Source: an uncultured Collinsella sp.
GTDB lineage: Bacteria; Actinomycetota; Coriobacteriia; Coriobacteriales; Coriobacteriaceae
Direction of reading: 5' to 3'
DNA length: 8,199 bases
Assembly (NCBI GenBank): GCA_902494605.1
Contig: CABUUG010000082.1
Coordinates: forward strand, 1 to 8,199
The notes beneath the pieces were generated by a model. The model searched no databases and had not been told where the DNA came from. It saw nothing but the letters and a program-made list of their open reading frames with translations. How positions within the stretch are numbered: position 1 is the stretch's first letter; every line of letters begins with the position of its first letter. A program made the translations under genes and the position numbers. This document shows positions 1 through 4,013 of the stretch, in pieces.

Positions 1-105
1 CGCCGTGAGCGTCCGCGTCGCGAGCGCTCCGAGCGCGGCGACCGTCCGCGCCGCCCCGGCGACAACGGAGGCCGCAAGCCTCGCCGTCACCACGACGCCG
101 AGTAA
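1..105 (+). CDS. 3' end of a gene with an Arg-rich C-terminal tail (possibly DEAD-box RNA helicase)
   Basis: Frame 1 is open from the first base to a TAA at 103-105 and encodes 34 residues, almost all Arg, Glu, Pro, Gly, Asp and His, beginning RRERPRRERSERGDRPRRPG. The start and all catalytic domains lie outside the window. Basic, disordered tails of this kind are common at the C-terminus of bacterial DEAD-box RNA helicases, where they bind RNA non-specifically, so that is my best guess; other RNA-binding proteins also carry such tails. A strong intrinsic terminator begins 23 nt after the stop, which supports this being the true end of a plus-strand transcription unit. That it is coding is fairly secure; its identity is not. 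Confidence 0.6.
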   Translation, partial: RRERPRRERSERGDRPRRPGDNGGRKPRRHHDAE

Positions 106-128
106 CAGCCGTACATAATCAGCTCAAC

Positions 129-157
129 AAGGGCGACTCCTAAGGGGTCGCCCTTTT
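129..157 (+). terminator. Rho-independent terminator of the upstream gene
   Basis: AAGGGCGAC at 129-137 pairs with GTCGCCCTT at 147-155. The stem extends through 138-140 with 144-146 (one T-G wobble) to a three-base TAA loop at 141-143. A T run at 154-157 ends the structure. It lies 23 nt after the upstream stop codon and points along the plus strand. Confidence 0.88.
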
Positions 158-290
158 GCTATTCCCGGCGGGGTCCGCGGATAAAATTTCCTGCTCTACA
201 GTCCTGCTCACGACGGAGGCCACATTAAGTGGCCTCCTGTTCGTGCGGAACTCGCGATAAACTTTACCCGCGGCCCCCGCCGGGAATAGC
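158..290 (-). repeat. Palindromic structured element, copy A (unknown family)
   Basis: Outer arms 158-189 and 259-290 are 32 bp each and complementary at 29 positions. They enclose a 69-nt interior (190-258). Within it is a hairpin: GGAGGCCAC at 215-223 pairs with GTGGCCTCC at 229-237. Two 21-nt blocks, 187-207 and 242-262, are identical to blocks in copy B (2010-2150) on the opposite strand, so this copy is assigned to the minus strand. Read that way, two of its three arm mismatches become G-U wobbles and the hairpin loop reads TTAAT. The unit starts directly at the end of the upstream terminator and ends about 10 bp before the IS inverted repeat. It could be a non-coding RNA, a MITE-like or REP-like repeat, or a regulatory hairpin. 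No open frame is convincing inside it. The structure is certain; the function is unknown. Confidence 0.8.
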
Positions 291-299
291 AAGACGATA

Positions 300-312
300 T
301 GAGAAAGCCATT
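300..312 (+). repeat. IS left subterminal inverted repeat
   Basis: TGAGAAAGCCATT is an exact reverse complement of 1858-1870. The flanking bases (299 and 313) do not extend the match. It lies 10 bp from the base of palindrome A. Confidence 0.75.
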
Positions 313-324
313 TGGGTCGCCTCC

Positions 325-406
325 CCCGCGGCGCAGCTTCTTTCCGCGGGCTCGGGATGCCACAATGGGCTTTGAGTATCGGCCCGTGCGGTAGCCCTTA
401 CCGCAC
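325..406 (+). other. Two hairpins in the transposase leader
   Basis: CCCGCGG at 325-331 pairs with CCGCGGG at 344-350 around a 12-nt loop. GTGCGGTA at 386-393 pairs with TACCGCAC at 399-406 around a 5-nt loop. The second hairpin ends 6 nt before the Shine-Dalgarno sequence at 413-420. Hairpins at this position in IS elements can limit translation from transcripts that read in from outside, but neither stem covers the ribosome site, so a role is only a suggestion. No clear promoter could be chosen in this left end. Confidence 0.45.
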
Positions 407-426
407 CTGCGGGGAGGAGGCTTCCC

Positions 427-1536
427 ATGCCCCATGTTACCTCCATCGGCCTGGACGTCCACGCGCGATCGGTCGCCGCCGCGGCGTTCAACCCCTTCAC
501 CGGCGAGGTGGTGCACCGTGACTTCGGGACGGACGCCGCCGAGATCGCGGAGTGGGCCCTCGGGTTCGAGGAGCCCAGGGCCTGCTACGAGAGCGGCCCC
601 ACCGGCTTCCACATGGCGCGCGAGCTGCGCGCGCTCGGCCTCGACTGCGCCGTGGCAGCCGTCTCCAAGATGCAGAGGCCGGCGGCGGACGCGCGCCGCA
701 AGAACGACCGGCGCGACGCCGAGTTCATCGCCCGCATGCTCGCCACCCACAACATCGTGGAGGTCCCGCTGCCCGATGCGGCCGTCGAGGCCGCCCGGGA
801 CCTCGACCGCGCCCTCGACGACGCCACGGCGGAGTACCGCCGCGCCAGGCAGCGCCTCAACATGTTCCTGATCAGGCTGGGCCACGTCTGGGACGAGCGC
901 AACGCCGACGGGGCGAGGAAGGGATCCTGGACGCGCGCCCACTGGAGGTGGATATCCGGGATCAGGCTCGAGGGGCCCCAGCGCGACGTGCTCGAGTACT
1001 ACGTCACGGCCGCGAGGTGCGCGGAGTCGGACCGCCGGCAGCTCGAGAAGAAGGTGCTCGCCCTCGCCCGGACCGACCGGTGGCGCCCGGCCGTCGAGGC
1101 GCTCTCCTGCATCAAGGGAATCGACACCCTGACGGCCTTCAGGCTCGCAGCCGAGGCGGGCTCCTTCACGAGGTTCCGGACGGCCCCGGCCTTCGCGAGC
1201 TGGTGCGGGCTGGTCCCGTCGGAGCGCTCGAGCGGCGAGACCGAGCGGCGCGGCGGGATAACCAAGACGGGCAACCGGCTCGCCAGGACGGCACTGGTGG
1301 AGTCGGCGTGGCACTACCTGACGTGCACGCCCCGCCCGAAGGCCCCGGCGCCCGGCGCGGACGTCCCCGCGGCGATCCGGGCGCGCGCCGACGACTGCAC
1401 CGCCAGGCTCTGCCGCCGCCGCGAGGCGCTGGCGGCGGCGGGCAAGAGCTCGTGCAAGGCAAACGCCGCCGTCGCGCGCGAGCTCGCCCGCTGGGTCTGG
1501 GAGATCGGGCGCCGGGCGGAGGGGACCCTCGGCTGA
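427..1536 (+). CDS. IS110-family DEDD transposase (RNA-guided recombinase type)
   Basis: This 369-residue protein catalyses cut-out and insertion of its IS element, probably guided by an RNA encoded in the element's non-coding end. The N-terminal RuvC-like DEDD domain is visible: D10 in SIGLDVHARSV, E55 in CYESGPTGF, and D94 and D97 in KNDRRDAEF. A helical, coiled-coil-prone middle (about 120-215) leads into the C-terminal Transposase_20-type domain at about 223-300, with LSCIKGIDTLTAFRLAAEAG, ASWCGLVPSERSSGETERRGG and ITKTGNRLARTALVESAW. The Ser in the SERSSGE stretch (268 or 269) is the likely catalytic serine by family analogy. The tail beyond 300 is Ala/Arg-rich. The start is set by GGAGGAGG at 413-420, six bases before the ATG. 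Length is normal for the family and the frame is unbroken. The family call is very secure; the IS1111 subgroup is inferred from the repeats and the long 3' non-coding end. Confidence 0.95.
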   Translation: MPHVTSIGLDVHARSVAAAAFNPFTGEVVHRDFGTDAAEIAEWALGFEEPRACYESGPTGFHMARELRALGLDCAVAAVSKMQRPAADARRKNDRRDAEFIARMLATHNIVEVPLPDAAVEAARDLDRALDDATAEYRRARQRLNMFLIRLGHVWDERNADGARKGSWTRAHWRWISGIRLEGPQRDVLEYYVTAARCAESDRRQLEKKVLALARTDRWRPAVEALSCIKGIDTLTAFRLAAEAGSFTRFRTAPAFASWCGLVPSERSSGETERRGGITKTGNRLARTALVESAWHYLTCTPRPKAPAPGADVPAAIRARADDCTARLCRRREALAAAGKSSCKANAAVARELARWVWEIGRRAEGTLG

Positions 1537-1537
1537 C

Positions 1538-1806
1538 CCCGTCGGACAACAAGCCTCCCGCCGGGAGGGCCCGCGCCTCGACGCATCGCCGGCGCGCGTT
1601 CACGAGCCCTTTTTGGGCAGCCCAAGGGCCGCGCCCGTGAACAAGACTGGTTTCGGACGAGCGCGCCGGACGGAGAATCGAAATGCGGTGGGGTGCGCGG
1701 ACATACCGGGCTGACCGCCGGCAGCGCGCCCGCAAGAGCCCGCGGATATTAGCTTGCCAGGCAAGCGTCGACTAAACGTGCAGCGTGCGCGGGCCCTCCC
1801 GACGGG
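1538..1806 (+). ncRNA. Candidate bridge/seek RNA region in the IS 3' non-coding end
   Basis: About 270 nt of GC-rich, non-coding sequence begins just after the transposase stop and can close on itself. CCCGTCGG at 1538-1545 pairs with CCGACGGG at 1799-1806, and 1563-1576 pairs with 1787-1800 over 14 bp; the two helices compete only at 1799-1800. Inside, GTTCACG at 1598-1604 pairs with CGTGAAC at 1636-1642, leading to GCCCTT 1606-1611 with AAGGGC 1624-1629 and an open apical loop. GCTTGCC 1752-1758 pairs with GGCAAGC 1760-1766. IS1111-type elements encode their guide RNA in this location, and internal-loop hairpins are the expected architecture. The RNA ends, the guide loops and expression are not determined; GC-rich sequence folds easily, so this is moderate evidence. 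Confidence 0.5.
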
Positions 1807-1811
1807 AAACG

Positions 1812-1836
1812 AAAAAGCCCGGTTTAAAACCGGGCT
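1812..1836 (-). terminator. Intrinsic terminator on the minus strand, inside the IS right end
   Basis: AGCCCGGTTT at 1816-1825 and AAACCGGGCT at 1827-1836 are perfect complements around one base. Read on the minus strand the hairpin is followed by five T residues (complement of 1812-1816). On the plus strand there is no T run after it. It would stop transcription entering the IS from the rnj side before it runs antisense into the guide-RNA region and the transposase. Confidence 0.7.
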
Positions 1837-1857
1837 CGAACAAACACGCCTATTGAC

Positions 1858-1870
1858 AATGGCTTTCTCA
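1858..1870 (-). repeat. IS right subterminal inverted repeat
   Basis: AATGGCTTTCTCA is an exact reverse complement of 300-312. It lies 22 bp after the minus-strand terminator and marks the approximate right end of the element. Confidence 0.75.
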
Positions 1871-2009
1871 AATTAAAGGGCTGGTTGGTGCGGGTTTCGA
1901 TTTTGTCAGATGGTCAATTCAGCTTTCCTTTTTTCTGAATTGTCGATAGCTGCACACCCGGCATATCCTCAGATAAAACCAACCAAAATAAACCTGTCCC
2001 ATTTTGGCA
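1871..2009. other. AT-richer intergenic spacer between the IS and palindrome B
   Basis: No gene is supported here. The stretch is visibly richer in A and T than the IS. It holds one weak hairpin: CAATTCAG at 1915-1922 pairs with CTGAATTG at 1935-1942, with a T-rich 12-nt loop. It is probably part of the original intergenic region interrupted by the IS insertion. Confidence 0.5.
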
Positions 2010-2150
2010 GGTCTGGTCTCAGCGGGCCCGGCACGGGCTAAGTTTATCGCGAGTTCCGCACGCAAAGGAAAGCACTTAATGTGCTTTCCGTCTTGCGCAG
2101 GACTGTAGAGCAGGAAACTTAGCCCGTGCCGGGCCCGCTGAGACCAGACC
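2010..2150 (+). repeat. Palindromic structured element, copy B (same unknown family as copy A)
   Basis: Outer arms 2010-2045 and 2115-2150 are perfect 36-bp inverted repeats. The interior (2046-2114) is 69 nt, exactly as in copy A. GGAAAGCAC at 2067-2075 pairs with GTGCTTTCC at 2081-2089 around loop TTAAT; CGCAA 2061-2065 with TTGCG 2093-2097 can extend the stem. Blocks 2042-2062 and 2097-2117 are identical to the minus strand of copy A, while both stems differ in sequence and remain paired. It lies on the rnj side, ending 188 bp before the rnj start, so an rnj transcript starting upstream would carry it as a very stable leader hairpin. Whether it is a small RNA, an mRNA leader element or a non-autonomous repeat cannot be told from two copies. 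Confidence 0.82.
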
Positions 2151-2338
2151 GGCGGGATAGACCGGTTCAGATGGGGCTTTGATGCATGGGTGGTCTGTTG
2201 ATGGACAATTGTGTATGATGCTATGGTTACTGCATCGACTCTATGATGCATGTTTGTACGTTCCCGGCGGTCGGTTTGCCAGAAGCGCCCCGTCGGTTGT
2301 TCCAGACCCGTTTCGAAGAAAGGAAACCACACTAACCT
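2151..2338 (+). promoter_or_regulatory. rnj leader with ribosome binding site and weak promoter candidate
   Basis: This leads into the rnj-ftsK-rodZ operon. The purine-rich AAGAAAGGAAA at 2317-2327 is the only Shine-Dalgarno candidate for the ATG at 2339; its AGGA core (2321-2324) lies 14 nt from the start, longer than usual. A weak sigma-70-type candidate is TTGATG at 2198-2203 with TATGGT at 2222-2227 (18-bp spacer); it is not convincing. The nonamer TGATGCATG occurs twice, at 2180-2188 and 2244-2252, and TATGATGC at 2214-2221 and 2242-2249. These could be protein-binding sites, but I see no known operator. Confidence 0.4.
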
Positions 2339-4009
2339 ATGGCAGCTAAAAAATCATCTCCCTTGAAGATCATTCCGCTCGGCGGCCTTGACGGCATCGG
2401 CAAGAACATGACGGTCTTCGAGTGCGGCGACGACATGGTGCTCGTCGACGCTGGTCTCATGTTCCCGGATGACTCCCAGCCCGGTATCGACCTGGTGCTT
2501 CCTGACTACACCTATGTCCTGGAGAACGAGGAGAAGCTCCGCGGTATCGTCGTCACCCACGGCCACGAGGACCACACCGGTTCGCTTCCGTACCTGCTGC
2601 AGGACCTCAACAACAAGGTGCCCATCTTTTCGAGCAAGCTGACGCTTGGCTTTATCGAGGGCAAACTTTCTGAGTTCCGCATCCGCGCACCCAAGTTCCG
2701 CGAGGTCAAGGACGGCAGCCATGTCAACCTCGGCGGAATCTCGCTCGACTTCTTCTCGATGACGCACTCCATCCCCGGCGCTCTGGGCGTGTTCATCCGC
2801 ACCAACCAGGGCACCGTTATGCACACCGGCGACTTTAAGCTCGACCAGACGCCCATCGATGGTGTCACGCCCGACTATGCCGCTATCAGCCGCTTTGCCA
2901 AGCAGGGCATCGACCTGCTGCTTTCCGACTCCACCAACGCCACGGTTCCTGGCTTTACCAAGTCCGAGGCCGAGGTTGGTCCCAATCTGCTGCACGCCAT
3001 CAAGAACGCCCCGGGTCGCGTGTTCGTCGCGTCGTTCTCGAGCCACATTCATCGCCTGCAGCAGATCTGCGATGCCGCCCGTAAGTGCGGCCGTAAGGTC
3101 GTTGTGACCGGTCGCTCCATGCTCACCAACACCCGCGTCGCGCGCGAGCTGGGCTACCTCAACATCGACGATGCCGATATCATCGATGCCTTCGATATCG
3201 ATAACCTGCCCGACGACAAGATCGTCGTCATGTGCACCGGTTCGCAGGGCGAGCCGCTGTCGGCCCTGTCCCGCATGGCCAATGGCGAGCACAAGACGCT
3301 CTCCATCCACGAGGGCGATACCGTCATCCTCTCAGCAACTCCCGTTCCCGGCAACGAGAAGGCCGTCCAGCAGGTCGTCAACAGCCTGGCCAAGCTCGGC
3401 TGCCACGTGTGGGATAAGAACCGCGCTCTCGTCCACGTCTCCGGTCACGGTAGCCAGGAGGAGCTCAAGCTCCTGATGGCCATGGCCAAGCCCACGTACT
3501 TTATGCCGGTTCACGGCGAGGCCGTGCATCTGCGCGCCCATGCCCAGCTGGCCCGCAAGATGGGCATCAAGGACGATCATATCTTTATCCTCGATAACGG
3601 CGACACGCTCGAGATGCGCGGCGGTATCGTCAAACGCGGTACGCCCGTCGAGTCCGGCGTCGTCTACGTCGACGGCCTGCGTATCGGCGATACCGACCCC
3701 ATCGTCCTGCGCGATCGCCAGAAGCTCGCCAACGACGGTATGGTCACGGCCGTCGCCATCGTCTCGCTCAAGCACAAGAAGATCGAGGCCATCGAGTTCT
3801 CGGGCCGCGGCGTCTCGTTTGCCATCGACGACCAGTTCTCCGAGGATGCCTCCGCGTCCATTATGAAGACGATCGAGAAGGGCAAGTTCAGCTTTACGAG
3901 CAGCGGTTCCGATGCCATTCGCAAGGCCGTGCGCGACTCGCTCTCCAACTTTATCTGGAGCCGTACGCGCACTCGTCCGATGATCATCCCGGTCGTCATG
4001 GAGGTTTAG
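2339..4009 (+). CDS. rnj: Ribonuclease J (metallo-beta-lactamase/beta-CASP RNase)
   Basis: A 556-residue cytoplasmic RNase with 5'-to-3' exonuclease and endonuclease activity in mRNA turnover and rRNA maturation. It opens with the family signature IIPLGGLDGIGKNM (11-24). Zinc-binding residues of the metallo-beta-lactamase core are present: THGHEDH (H74, H76, D78, H79), H143 in SMTHSIPG, D165 in HTGDFKLD and H392 in MPVHGE. SDSTN (196-200) and ASFSSHIHR (231-239) lead into the beta-CASP domain, with CTGSQGEP (299-306) and SGHGSQEELK (368-377) further on. A C-terminal domain follows from about 450. Length is typical and no key residue is missing, so it should be active. The ATG at 2339 places the signature at the usual distance from the N-terminus, although its Shine-Dalgarno is distant. 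The stop is one base before ftsK, and the ftsK ribosome site lies within its last codons. rnj next to ftsK/spoIIIE is a conserved Gram-positive arrangement. Confidence 0.97.
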   Translation: MAAKKSSPLKIIPLGGLDGIGKNMTVFECGDDMVLVDAGLMFPDDSQPGIDLVLPDYTYVLENEEKLRGIVVTHGHEDHTGSLPYLLQDLNNKVPIFSSKLTLGFIEGKLSEFRIRAPKFREVKDGSHVNLGGISLDFFSMTHSIPGALGVFIRTNQGTVMHTGDFKLDQTPIDGVTPDYAAISRFAKQGIDLLLSDSTNATVPGFTKSEAEVGPNLLHAIKNAPGRVFVASFSSHIHRLQQICDAARKCGRKVVVTGRSMLTNTRVARELGYLNIDDADIIDAFDIDNLPDDKIVVMCTGSQGEPLSALSRMANGEHKTLSIHEGDTVILSATPVPGNEKAVQQVVNSLAKLGCHVWDKNRALVHVSGHGSQEELKLLMAMAKPTYFMPVHGEAVHLRAHAQLARKMGIKDDHIFILDNGDTLEMRGGIVKRGTPVESGVVYVDGLRIGDTDPIVLRDRQKLANDGMVTAVAIVSLKHKKIEAIEFSGRGVSFAIDDQFSEDASASIMKTIEKGKFSFTSSGSDAIRKAVRDSLSNFIWSRTRTRPMIIPVVMEV

Positions 4010-4013
4010 TTTG
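4000..4013 (+). promoter_or_regulatory. ribosome binding site that decides the TTG start of ftsK
   Basis: GGAGG at 4000-4004 lies inside the last codons of rnj (the Met-Glu-Val-stop end), with a six-base spacer to TTG at 4011-4013. Ribosomes finishing rnj are therefore placed on the ftsK start, implying coupled translation. Confidence 0.8.

Larger units (their letters stand above)
300..1870 (+). mobile_element. IS110-family (IS1111-like) insertion sequence
   Basis: The element contains one complete DEDD transposase gene and is bounded by a 13-bp inverted repeat: TGAGAAAGCCATT at 300-312 and AATGGCTTTCTCA at 1858-1870. IS110 elements generally lack terminal inverted repeats, whereas the IS1111 subgroup has short subterminal ones, so the true ends probably lie a few bases outside these coordinates. 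The left non-coding part is about 115-127 bp and the right about 330 bp; a long 3' non-coding end is also IS1111-like, where the guide RNA lies downstream of the transposase. No target duplication is evident, as expected for this family. The insertion separates the upstream terminator and palindrome A from the rnj leader. The intact frame and repeats suggest a recent or still active copy. Exact boundaries need comparison with an empty site. Confidence 0.85.

Noticed and set aside
363..376. CAATGGGCTTT, resembling a third copy of the IS end repeat
   Set aside because: It carries an inserted G compared with the right repeat and the match stops after the CTTT; too short and imperfect to call.
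208..1314. Minus-strand open frame of 368 codons opposite the transposase
   Set aside because: Long antisense frames are common in GC-rich genes; the protein is Gly/Arg/Pro-rich without any motif, and the plus-strand frame is a clear transposase.
552..1640. Second plus-strand frame of 362 codons overlapping the transposase (possible frameshift product)
   Set aside because: It is a GC-driven shadow with low-complexity Arg/Ala/Gly content. The transposase frame is complete without a frameshift and no slippery sequence is needed.
158..2150. CRISPR array or composite transposon formed by the two palindromes
   Set aside because: Only two copies, inverted, with no spacers of regular length, and no transposase other than the IS110 one, whose own repeats lie inside the palindromes.
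2198..2227. Sigma-70 promoter for the operon (TTGATG / TATGGT)
   Set aside because: Both boxes are weak and the region is rich in similar words; kept only as a low-confidence remark in the leader entry.
1919..2332. Minus-strand open frame of 137 codons across palindrome B
   Set aside because: It crosses the whole 141-bp palindrome, has a composition like random translation, no recognisable domain, and no good ribosome site; it overlaps the rnj leader.
2354..3310. Long minus-strand open frames opposite rnj and ftsK
   Set aside because: Both plus-strand proteins are fully recognisable; the antisense frames have no motifs or ribosome sites.
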